DNA of 64,000 nt from Buxus sempervirens (lineage: Eukaryota; Streptophyta; Magnoliopsida; Buxales; Buxaceae), in NCBI GenBank assembly GCA_947561395.2, contig OX387192.1, forward strand, positions 2,728,001-2,792,000, written 5' to 3'. A program made the position numbers and the translations under genes. Shown piece after piece: positions 22,460 through 32,117 of this stretch. The notes under the pieces were generated by a model. That model did not search any database, was not told the origin of the DNA, and saw only the letters and a list, made by a program, of their open reading frames with translations. How positions within the stretch are numbered: the stretch's first letter is position 1; every line of letters begins with the position of its first letter.

Positions 22460-22834
22460 CTCCATGTATCTCGGAGATGCCCCATGTATCTCGGGATGTT
22501 GTTACCTCCGTGTATATCAGGGATGCCTTGTGTAGCTTGGGATGATATGATTGAGATTGAGATGGGTTGTGCTTACTAGATTTCTCCGTTAGTTTTGGTT
22601 TTAGAGTTTAGTGGGCATAGCTCGATATGGATCCATGTTAGGAGCTAGATAGTGGGAAGGATTGTCCTTTGCTAGTCGTAACACTTTGTTCACGTACGCG
22701 TTCCATCGTGTATCTCGATGAAGCCTTCACTGTATCTGGTTGGCTGCGGCTATGTTTGGGATAGGACATGCCAACCCATTACTGTATCTAGATGGGTTCT
22801 CCTGCAATAAGTCGATGACCGTGTAGCTCGACTT
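22460..22834 (+). repeat. Dispersed short hairpins with a shared TGTATCT loop in LTR b
   Basis: The clear cases are CTCC-ATGTATCTC-GGAG (22460-22476), CCC-ATGTATCTC-GGG (22481-22495), CATC-GTGTATCTC-GATG (22704-22720), AACCCAT/ATGGGTT around TACTGTATCTAG (22773-22798), and AAGTCG/CGACTT (22809-22834). Loops are alike while the stems differ. Confidence 0.65.
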
Positions 22835-23114
22835 CGCTCATAAGCCGGGAGATGGCATAGTGAGTATAGTCTTACACTAGTTAAAGGCAGTCTTATTTCA
22901 TGAGTCCTGCTGCGACTTATTGACTGTTGATTTGATGTTACATATATGGTTGTTGAACTGGATTATTCTTGTATCTCATACTGATTTATTAGATTACTGT
23001 TGAATTACTCGGATTATTCGGAACTGAGGTGTTATCGCTACTGTTGCATGATTTACAACTGTATCATATTTTAGAACTGATGAACTGTATTTGAGCATGC
23101 ATGTGCTGCTTACT

Positions 23115-23158
23115 GGGATATTCGTATCTCATTCCTTTCCGTTTTGTTTTGTTTTCAG
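23115..23158 (+). promoter_or_regulatory. Conserved LTR hairpin (GGGATA-TTCG-TATCTC) and U-tract/CAG, LTR b
   Basis: The stem has one G.U pair in the plus-strand RNA, and a TTCG tetraloop. It is preceded by GCATGCATGTGCT and followed by a U-rich tract ending TTTTCAG at 23158, which resembles a 3' splice site. It is one of six such modules in the window. Confidence 0.65.
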
Positions 23159-24318
23159 ATTCTGGTAAGGACGGCACCAGTGGGTATAGGCTTGGTTAAT
23201 GTGAGTTAGCCTCGGTTATGGTATTTTATATTGGAGCTTGGGTTATAGTGCACTCTGATTTTATAGTTATTGTTTAATTCATGTTTTCCTTCACTCTGAT
23301 TTGCTATCCTGGGTTATATAATAACCTTTGGTGATAAGTTACGGTTTTATCTACGTAACTTGGATCTGGGGCGTTACAGGCGCTCCCTTATTTAACATGG
23401 GCGCTCAAGCTGTAAGAACCTGATTTTTTGTGAGTTATTTATTTATTTATTTAGTTATTTAGTTATTTATTTTGATGTATAAACTGTGTTTATCAGGTTA
23501 TTTTGTGGTTTGAGGGCTTAGCCCATACTCGTATGTACAGGCGTTATATAGCCATTTTTCCGAAAAATCGTATTATTATCATTATTATTATTAAAGTATA
23601 GTTACGTGCTTATTAACGTAAATGGATGCGGAACATGTAGTGTTTCCGGTGGGCGAGCATGCATAGGATCAAGGGGTTAAAAGGGTTGATCGAGCGGCAT
23701 ATGTATCTCGCAAGGTAATGTACAAATAGGGAAAGTAGGGTTTTAGGTTTAAGAGAATACGCGTATGTACTTACGGAAATATTGTTGTTAGTCTAATACT
23801 CAGGAGCTCAGGAGAATCGGCTGGAGAGTGTGGCGACTAGGGTTCTGTGCTCGTGAAGAACAAGTATTGCGGGGGGTAAGAGAAGGGCTTCGGAGTTGAA
23901 GTTGAGTGGGTTCTTTCTCCCTGTTCGAGACGAATTGGTTGGGTAGTTTCTGTGTTCGCGTGCGTGGCCGGAGCGGTGATCGGCCGAGGTTTTGCTATAC
24001 TTTGGAATAAGCGCATTCAAGTGAGTAGCACTGATTTACAACTGGGGTTTTGTGTTTTATGTTTTCTCGAGATTATTCTGATGCATGGTTGTAGTTTAAA
24101 TGATCTCTTGAGTTTTCTTTTAGTTTTCTGGAATGGTATGAAGCAGAGTCGGAGACCGAAATTTATCTTGAGATTAAATGTATTTAGATTAAATTCAAAT
24201 ATGGTTGAGAAGTCTTCTGGGAGTATTAGGAGTGTAGTGGAACAATTACAGACATAAACAAACCGGCCAGTCATGTAGATCTTGGAATAACAGAGAAATG
24301 AAAATCACAGAGGGTATC

Positions 24319-24590
24319 CGCTCACCTCGCGCTCACCGGCGCTCACCTAAGAGGTAGGCGCCCCGTTAAACACGACCCACCGCCGAGCTCACGCCCGGCT
24401 CGCGCTTAGCTCGCGCTCAGCAGAAAACCCTGCGCTCATCTCGCGCGAATCTCGCTCCCACCTCACGCCCGTCTCGCGCTCGGCTCACGCTCACCTAGCG
24501 TCGAGTGAGCGGTAGGTCGATTTTACCCCATTTCTTCACCGCCGACCGGCGCTCACCTCGCGCCCACCTCAGGAAGTGAGCGGCAGACCC
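24319..24590. repeat. GC-rich core of LTR c with GCTCGCGC-type words
   Basis: Words such as GCTCACCTCGCGC, CTCGCGCTCAG and CTCACGCCC recur with drift. The pattern parallels 4649-4776 in an otherwise unrelated LTR. Confidence 0.7.
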
Positions 24591-25196
24591 TATTTTGCTT
24601 ACTGAATTGGAGATTTGATTTAACTAAGGGTATTTGGGTTACTTGAGGATTTAAACCACTTCACTATTCACTTGTTTGGGAACCCTGGGAATCTATTTTG
24701 CCTAGGAAACTATTAGAGGAAAATTTAGTGAACTTCTTAAAAGCTTTCAAGTTGAGTTTAGGTTATTCATGAATGTTATGCCGGATACCAAACCACTAAG
24801 AGTTACTAGTACATTTCCTTTGTTTTATACACTGTTTTGATTGAGGAGTTATTCTATTCTGGTTTCACTGGTTTGGAAACTTTAAATGTATTGTAAAGAT
24901 TTCCTTGGTATGAATGAATTGAGTTTTACTTCCAAATGACATGTGTTACGGAAATGAGAAGATACTGAAAGTACTTGAGGTACTGCTTGGTCCAGAGGGA
25001 CAGGTGATGAATTGTGATGAGTTTTACATGATGTGAAATGAATGGTTTTTCTTTGATATTGGTATTGAGATTATACGATGTTTTACTGTTTTGGTCTAGC
25101 TTGTCCTGGATCCAGATGTTTAAGCTTAGTAATGTGATGTTATTGTTGGTTGTTGGAATTGCATGGCCTTGTGTGTTGCCACGACCGGTGTAGAGT

Positions 25197-25320
25197 AGCC
25201 AGAAACCCTGAGTAGGCCTGGTTGTCAATGCAGAAACCCGGGGAGTAGGCCTGCATTGGATGACGAAACCCTGAGTAGGCCGTCATTTCAGAGTTCCGAA
25301 ACCCTGAGTAGGCCGGAACT
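25197..25320 (+). repeat. Four tandem hairpins with an almost constant 15-nt loop and different stems
   Basis: The loop AAACCCTGAGTAGGC occurs at 25203-25217, 25266-25280 and 25299-25313, with a 17-nt variant at 25234-25250. Stems are CCAG/CTGG, CAATGCAG/CTGCATTG, ATGACG/CGTCAT and AGTTCCG/CGGAACT. Each is perfectly self-complementary although the four share no stem sequence. The array is 240 bp upstream of the conserved TTCG hairpin. Confidence 0.9.
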
Positions 25321-25556
25321 GTGTACATGGAGGTGTGGAGTGTCTACTTGGCATGTTTAATTTATCAACTAAACGATAGTCCTGACATTGACCAATCGAT
25401 GTGTTACCGTACTTAACTGAGATGTGATTTGTTTGATTAGAACTAGTCTTGAATTTCGATTTGAGAATTGATGTTGGTTGTTTAACCGTATTCAGTGTTT
25501 GTCGATGCATAGTTTAAATTGTGATCAACTATTTCTGCATGCATGTGCTACTCGCT

Positions 25557-25602
25557 GAGATATTCGTATCTCACTCCGTTGTTTGTCTTGTTTGTTTTTC
25601 AG
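25557..25602 (+). promoter_or_regulatory. Conserved LTR hairpin (GAGATA-TTCG-TATCTC) and U-tract/CAG, LTR c
   Basis: This is a perfect 6-bp stem with a TTCG tetraloop, preceded by CTGCATGCATGTGCTACTCGCT. A U-rich tract ends TTTTTCAG. The open stretch that follows ends with codons for EEDYYYLP and a TAG. Confidence 0.7.
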
Positions 25603-25927
25603 ATACTCGTGGTGAGGCGATTACTGGGGTAGATCCTGCTGAGGCTTATAGGGAGGAGGATTACTATTACCTTCCTTAGACTAGTAGGTTATATGTTCTG
25701 AATTTGAGAACTTTGAATAAATTGAAATGTATTAAAGTTTAATTGGGGTTGAACCATACGATTCTAGTTCAGTTTAAATGTTACAATTTTGCATAAATGG
25801 AAATGTGCACTCTGTCAGGTTATAGCTATATGAGTATCCAGCGATCATAAATTGATTAACGATCCTTGCCTAACCTTCGTGAGACGTGTTATATTTTTAT
25901 TGAACAACACGGATCCGGGGCGTTACA

Positions 25928-27231
25928 CAAGCGACCTGTCAGGTGCCCATACAAAATCGCAAAATCTGGATTTTCTTTAATTCGTGAAATTTCATTCTAA
26001 ATCCAAATAACATTAAATCAACTCCTCAAATAACTTATAAATCATATATTTTTAACCTCTAAACATGTTAGATCATTCCAAATACATCTAAACATAGATT
26101 TACATTAAATCTAAATCAAAACCTAAGGAAACTCAATACTTTAAGTATAATTGACAGTTTTCATAAACCCCATCAAAGATCAATCACACCCACGAAATAT
26201 ATTGTATAAAATACATGGTTTAGTATCCCAAATCATCATACATTAATTCTAGATCAAATACAAACATTTAAACCTAAAATCATGCAACGATTAAACAAAA
26301 CGAGGGTGTTACTATTTGCTTCAAGAACGCAAAATCCTTCTTCAAGGTACAGCCGAAATTTTGCTATTATCACACCCCTCTTGAGACCTCAAAACACCAT
26401 TTCCACCATTCAAATTGAAGCTCCACCAGTCGTGAACAAAACCTAAATTTGAGGCCGATCCAACGGTCGAATCTCTTTAGATCGCACTTTGATGAACGCT
26501 GGTCACAAATTTCTGTAGCACCTTATCTCTCTACATTCTCCAAATGTAAGAGCCCTTATTTCTCCTCCTTTTCCACTATATGATTTGATTAGAAGAAACC
26601 CTAAATCCTCCCTAATGCCTCTCTTTTATAGACTCACCCAAAATAGAGGTCCTAATAGGATTTGGAAACTTTCTAATTACCCCGACTTGCCTATATTTTA
26701 CTAACTCCTTTTAAACCCTATTCTTTTAAATCCCTTTCAAGAAAAACTTTTAATTTAATTAATTTTCATGTATATTAATTTTCATATTTTTAATTATTAC
26801 TAAAACTCCCCAAAATTTCTCTTTTTCCTCAACTTAAGGCTCATAATTAACTATAATTACCAATATGCCCTTTCTCGCTTTTATACCATATATCATGCTA
26901 TTTAAATTTAATTTAAACCCAACTTAAGTCCAACCTAATTTCTCAAGTCTATAAATTATTTGATTAATCTATTCAATTATTTATCTAATTAGAAATTGAC
27001 AAAAATTCCCTTCTCTTGATAATTTCATATCTAACCGTTCGATTTCTTCCAAAATTCCTAAATTTATTATCCTCTTTATTCTTGATCAATTATATGTCCT
27101 CGATGGATGAAAAGTACCCCAAATCATATGCTATATATTTAATCTCCAATTTATTTCAATAAATTCATTAACATTTCAAATATACATATTTAATTCGCTT
27201 TATTTATTTACTGAAAATTTGGCGTTTTACA
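25928..27231 (-). mobile_element. LTR 'X', first copy, outer part (TATA-side)
   Basis: On the minus strand it starts TGTAAAACGCCAAATTT at 27231. It has TATAAAA at 26630-26624 and continues until the LTR c insertion; a further 32 bp survive at 23379-23410. About 380 bp (25933-26308) match 47170-47546 closely, so X is present twice. The flanking TTGGT (27232-27236) equals the TTGGT left of the second copy (45209-45213). No gene is recognised. Confidence 0.8.
26624..26630 (-). promoter_or_regulatory. TATA box of LTR X
   Basis: Minus-strand TATAAAA lies about 600 bp from the LTR X start. It supports minus orientation for X. Confidence 0.5.
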
Positions 27232-27713
27232 TTGGTCACAAATAAAAATTTTTGTAACTGACATTTGCAACAAAGAGTATGTCATTGCAAATAGCTATGT
27301 ATTTGTAACAATTCTATAAATTGTTGCAAATAACTATTTGTTTGCAATGTTTTTTATGTCGTTGCAAATATATTAGCCAAAAATAACAATTCTTGCAACA
27401 AACATTTGCAACAAAGACTATCGCGTTGCAAATGATTATGAATTTGCCACAATTAAATTGTGGTAAATAACTTCTTTTTTCTTTCTTTTTTTTTTTTTTG
27501 CAATGGCATTGGTCACAATTAATAGTTTTTGCAACGAACATTTATGACAAAGAGTATTTCATTGCAAATAATTGTGTATTTGCCACGATTACACAAATCG
27601 TTGCAAATAGTTATACATTTACAACAATCTGCTAAATCGTGGAAAATAATTGCTTTATTGCAATGACATAAAAGTCATTGAAAATAGTTTCGTTTGCAAA
27701 AAGGCCTTTTTCC
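27232..27713. repeat. TTTGCAACAAAG-rich transposon end into which X inserted
   Basis: Short words of the type TTTGCAAC, GTTGCAAAT and GTCACAAAT recur in both orientations every 20-40 bp. The segment ends with GCAAAAAGGCCTTTTTCCCGTAG, which resembles a CACTA-type terminus. The same word family occurs at 44517-45213 beside the second X copy. It is probably the subterminal region of a DNA transposon. Confidence 0.55.
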
Positions 27714-28671
27714 CGTAGAAGAAAAAAATATTTTGAAAAGAATTTGCGATTTTAGAAGTAGAAAATTTCAGATTTTTCTTAAAAAATATAATAAATATTC
27801 AATAATGCAAAGAGAAAGAGGACTAGAACCGGAAAGGCATGGGATCACGTCATATATAGCACTAGCTGAGAAATGAAATTGTAAGAGAAGAGAGAGAAAG
27901 AGAGATACTCTCTTCTTCTTTTTCCTTTTTTGGTTTTTTTTTTTAGGAAATACTACACTATTAATCTGGTAAAAAAAAAAGGTACACTTTGGGCATCAGC
28001 CCTCAAGTGAAACTTTTTCACTATATGATTGCGCGGGAAAGGCATGGGATTACGTCATATATGATTGCCACCTAGGCAAGCAACACTCCTCAAAAAGTGA
28101 AACTTTTTCACTTTTTGAGGAGAGAGAAACTTTTTCAAAGCAACATATGATTGCCACCTAAGCAAGTAACAATAGGTTACAATTAAAGCCGAAAAAAAGT
28201 TCAACCGTAGATGATCTAAATCTTTTTTACAAATACCAACCAAAAAGTGACCCTTCTTCCTAATTTTCCCTTTTCTGTTTCTTTAAATTTCAACTTTTTA
28301 TGCTCTATTTGACGCGATCTCATGCCTTGGTCTAGTCCTCCCTATTTTGCTTTAATTTGAAATTAACGAATCTTCATTACCTATCAAAAGATAGAAAAGT
28401 TCAAATTATTCTTTACTTAAAAAATCAATTTTTAATTTCCACAGCTGCAAAATCTTTTAACAAAATATATATACATTTCAACATAAGGAAAATTTTTTTT
28501 CTTATGTATTTTCATATTGAACTGATTGAACCTAGTAACTAAAATTTCAAAAGTTTATTCAAGTGAAGATGACCCACCGAATTTCAAAGTCATACTAAAC
28601 ACTTGAGAGCCCCACTAAGTTTCAAAACCATCTTAAACAGTTTAGGAGCTTGTGTTTAACATACAAAAAAA
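27714..28671. other. 3' flank of the minus-strand UGT copy, with a long perfect palindrome
   Basis: There is no gene. Near 28500-28620 the sequence matches (in reverse) the 3' flanks of the other UGT copies, including an AATAAA-containing block. Partial direct repeats containing GGGAT(C/T)ACGTCATATAT lie near 27840 and 28045, with GATTGCCACCTA(G/A)GCAAG near 28060 and 28150. Confidence 0.55.
28086..28122. repeat. Perfect 17-bp inverted repeat with a 3-nt spacer
   Basis: CTCCTCAAAAAGTGAAA, spacer CTT, then its exact complement. It could form a hairpin or cruciform and may be the remnant of a small inverted-repeat element. Confidence 0.9.
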
Positions 28672-30385
28672 TTACACAAATGTAACTGCTGCTGCAACAA
28701 ATTCTTCAATGTTCCTATCTGAGCTTCCACCTTCATCTATTGCCTCCTTGGCCAACTCTTTCCATCTATTAGCATTCCTTCCGATCTCTTTCCCCTTCTT
28801 TCCTTCAATAACTTCATTTATACAGAGCTCTATTTCTTCTCTTCTGACAATTCCCTTATCATCTACCTTCACCTTCAATCCTACCTTCCAAACATCCACA
28901 ATAAATTTTGCATTGATCGTTTGATCTGCCCATTGAGGCATTGCCACCATTGGTACACCCAAGCTTATCGCCTCAAGAGTCGAGTTCCACCCACAATGTG
29001 TCACCAAACACCCCACTGAATTGTGAGCCAGTACTTGCGTCTGTGAACACCATGTCACTACAAGGCCTTTCTCTGATGTTTCCTCTTTGAAGTTGCTAGG
29101 AAGCTTGTTCTGCTCTGATTCCCTTACCACCCACAAGAAATATCTGCTTGTCTTCTTCAGTCCACACGCCAGTTCCTCTATTTGCTCTTCACTTAGTATT
29201 GCATAGCTTCCATTTGACACATAAACGACGGAACCAGCTCCCTTCGAGCTCAACCACTTGGTGCAATCATCCGAATTCAGCTTGAAGATATCAAGTCCAT
29301 AAGCTTTGTCATCTTCTATCTGCTTCTCCAAGTACATAGATGGCAAAGTTGGTCCGATCGTCTTGACCATTCGCCATTGCTTGGCCATCCATTTCACTAT
29401 CTAATGAAGTTCAGGAACATATGGTCAATAGTTAGACTCTCAAGTATCAAAATGAATTATGTTAGAAGAGAGACTTCTAATGGTATAAGAACAAGGACTA
29501 CTAAAGAGGGTTTGAAGGGAATGAGGAAGCTTGTATACAACTTGCTTCAACTTTGTGGCCCATACAAAAGGGAGAGGGTTCATGTGTTACAAATAATAAT
29601 TAATTCTACTAATAAAAAAAGCACACACTTTTTTGGACCATCGTAAGAACTAAAGCCCCCAACATAAATATAAGGCCAAAAATAAAGTTTATTTCTCAAG
29701 AACAAATTAATTAGATCAATGGGAATCAAAACCAGACCTCTTCCTCAAGCTTGTCAAATGTGTTGAACAAGAGCCAATCTGCTTTCTCAAAGTTGGAGAA
29801 TTGCTTCAAGACGAGGTTCGACAAAAATGGATATGACCCGGGTGCATATACAAAGGATGGTAGCTCTGAAACTCCAAGAAACGGCAATCCAGGAACCGAT
29901 ATCATTGTCCCTTGAATGGGAGTACTTAAATTTCCCCGTTGAAAATGGTAGTAGATCGCATTCGCGGCGCCGGTCTGGGTGAAGAAAGTAGCAGAAGCTA
30001 AGCCTAGCCTCTTGGCTACGTCGAGTGTCCATATTAAAAGCGAGTCATAAACGAGGCATGTAACAGGATTGCCACAATGGCCTAGTCTTTCAACGAGCTC
30101 AGCTAATGTTCTCGAAGCCACGGCTTCAAATCATTCCAGATAGACATCAAAATTTCCCTTTTGTTTTGTAAAACCATCATCGAAGCCATCGGAAATTGGC
30201 TCCACTTTTACTGATCCAGCTTGGGCATACATGGACTTGGAGATGAAGATGGTTGTGACCAGTGTGACCTTGAGTCCTTTAGAGGCCAAGCGCTTAGAGA
30301 ACTGGAGCATAGGATTTATGTGACCTTGGGCAAGGTAAGGAAATACTAGAACATGAGCTCTGAGAAGACTCTTTTTCCTCTCCAT
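28672..30385 (-). pseudogene. UGT74-like glycosyltransferase, two exons, one nonsense codon
   Basis: UGT74 enzymes move glucose from UDP-glucose to small molecules, often carboxylic acids, in the cytosol. Exon 1 runs 30385-29738 (216 codons), the intron is 29737-29401 (GT...AG), and exon 2 is 29400-28672 (242 codons plus stop). The N-terminal FPYLAQGHINPM keeps the catalytic His. The 44-residue PSPG box (WCSQTQVLAHNS ... THCGWNSTLEA ... PQWADQ) is complete. The only clear lesion is TGA at codon 85 (30133-30131), where the plus-strand copy has Arg CGA, so a CpG transition. The protein would stop before the active site is complete. Intron position and length match the copy at 53382-54861. The acceptor cannot be named from sequence. 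Confidence 0.92.
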
Positions 30386-31414
30386 TGTTTCTGGATCCTT
30401 TACAGGTTGTTAATTCCTAGAATGTCTGAGTCTCAGCCATGGCCAGTTGGTTCTAGAGGAAGTTAACTTCATAAAACAGAGAAATTCATTGAGGCATCTG
30501 TATGGTGTTTGTCTTCATTCAAGTAATGCTTTGAGGAAAACAACAAACTTGATATTGACTAAAGGTTGAACCACTGAAATGTGCTTTTGAAAGGCGTTAA
30601 TCAGAGATATCAACTGTTTGTCCTTGTTAGTGTTCCTTTGGCCATAAAAAGTAACAAATAATAATAATAATAATAAGATAACCAAGGGTTCGCCCCGGTT
30701 TATTAGGTTTTAAAGCATTGTGGTCCGGAAATGAACCAGATCCAACAAAAGCACCAATCGCAGTAGTAGCACCAATCCATATTATGTTAATCTTTTAGCC
30801 ATAGAAGAAGGTAGACGAAAGGTTTTGATTGAATTTTTTTTTTTGGTTTGGAACAACCAAAATAAAGGAGTAAGGTTCAACAATTTTATTGTTTAGACCG
30901 GTTTGTGAGTTGTAAACCGGGGGTAAAAGGGGTATTTTTTGTCTTCTGATATATGCAGTAGGGCATTCTATCATATTGTTTATAAAATAAGTGTAAACTT
31001 GGCATTTAATTATGAAGGTAGTGTATTTTGGAATAATATTTTAAAAGATAGTGTGTATAGTAATTTTCCCTTTTTTTTTTGGTTAGTTAGCAGTTAGCAC
31101 ACGATGAAAGCGATCTAGTCTCAAGACTTGAAACTCATCCTTTCCTCATACTCATTAACGGTGTTAGATATTTGGGTGGAAAAAAAATAGAAAAAAGAAT
31201 GTTACTCCTAAGCTAGAGTGACTAATGTTTGGTTTTTGTTGATGTACTGTGCATCCTTTTGAATGAAAATGCCCAGGCATATTTCCTACCCAAAAAAAAT
31301 GACTAGCTTTTCGGCTTAAAATGTGTAAATTAAACGACACACAAAAGAAAAGGGGTACTTTTCCAAGCACTTTTTTTTTCTTTTTTCCTTTTTGTTGTAA
31401 ATAGATGCCTAGGC
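30386..31414. other. Upstream region of the minus-strand UGT copy
   Basis: This region has no gene. A trinucleotide AAT/ATA microsatellite lies at about 30655-30676. The rest is AT-rich and unremarkable. Confidence 0.5.
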
Positions 31415-31419
31415 ATCTG

Positions 31420-31658
31420 TGTAAAGAGGAATAGAGCAGAAAATTGAAGAACAGTAAGCGAGAAAAAAGAAACTCTGTAATTTTCGTGTGTTTTACATAG
31501 CGATTTTACAAACATTTATAGGAGTTTAGATCCTAAATTAAAGGATCTAAACAAGGCAATTCTATACAATGTAACAACTAAATCAAAGGAAACAACAGTT
31601 GTACAGATCAAGATAGTATCCGTCCTTATCAAGATCTTCAGATTGCTCCATCTCAACA
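31420..31658 (-). repeat. 3' LTR of the copia element
   Basis: It starts TGTAAAGAGG and ends CTCAACA in plus-strand reading. On the minus strand it is preceded by the polypurine tract CTTGAGGGGGAG (about 31659-31670). Confidence 0.93.
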
Positions 31659-31665
31659 CTCCCCC

Positions 31666-31938
31666 TCAAGTTCGAGAGTGGATGTCAAGAACTCCTAACT
31701 TGCGCATCATAGTTGAGAAAGCTTCCTTTCCTAATGGCTTGGTGAACACATCCGCAAGCTGATTTGCTAAAGCAACATGTTTGGTTACAACTGAACCATC
31801 TTGTATTTTTTCACGAATAAAATGACAATACATCTCTATATGTCTGGTTCTTTCATGGAAAATGGGATTGGCTGCTATATGTAAGGCGGCTGTGTTATCA
31901 CAATATAACAATGCTGGCTTCGGATGCAATATTCTCAA
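31666..31938 (-). pseudogene. Copia RNase H, C-terminal part
   Basis: The sequence [26 protein letters not shown] is the conserved copia RNase H block that degrades RNA in RNA-DNA hybrids. [14 protein letters not shown] closes the polyprotein. The first part of the domain, toward 32118, is out of frame. Confidence 0.9.
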
Positions 31939-32117
31939 ATCTGTCGATAATGATCGTATTCAAGATAATTCATAGCATGTACCTGTCATGACTCTATATT
32001 TGGCTTGTGCCGAGGAGAGACATATTGTTTTCTGCCTCTTTGTCCTCCATGAAATAAGAGAAGATCCCAGAAAACACAATAACCCGTAGTGGATCTACAA
32101 GATATTGGACAACAAGC

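Larger units (their letters stand above)
20433..23378 (+). mobile_element. LTR 'b' (partial), host of the Tat insertion
   Basis: The right end is GGATCTGGGGCGTTACA at 23378, after which X-type sequence resumes. The left part is presumably beyond the Tat element, outside the window. The plus orientation follows from the conserved hairpin and U-tract module at 23115-23158, which precedes the LTR end as in related LTRs. It includes short-hairpin repeats (22460-22834) and GGCGCCCAG-type GC-rich words near 21260-21310 and 21585-21640. No gene is recognised in its 2.9 kb. Confidence 0.75.
23411..25927 (+). mobile_element. Solo LTR 'c', 2517 bp, target duplication CAAGC
   Basis: It starts TGTAAGAACC and ends GGGGCGTTACA, flanked by CAAGC at 23406-23410 and 25928-25932. 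X-type sequence is continuous across it: compare 23379-23410 plus 25933 onward with 47140 onward. It holds a GC-rich core, a four-hairpin array, and the conserved TTCG hairpin/U-tract module. After the putative splice acceptor a 25-codon open stretch ends EEDYYYLP. The few frames present show no recognised domain. Confidence 0.92.

Noticed and set aside
28652-28924. Plus-strand frame across the UGT exon 2 end
   Set aside because: It is the reverse-strand shadow of the UGT coding sequence.
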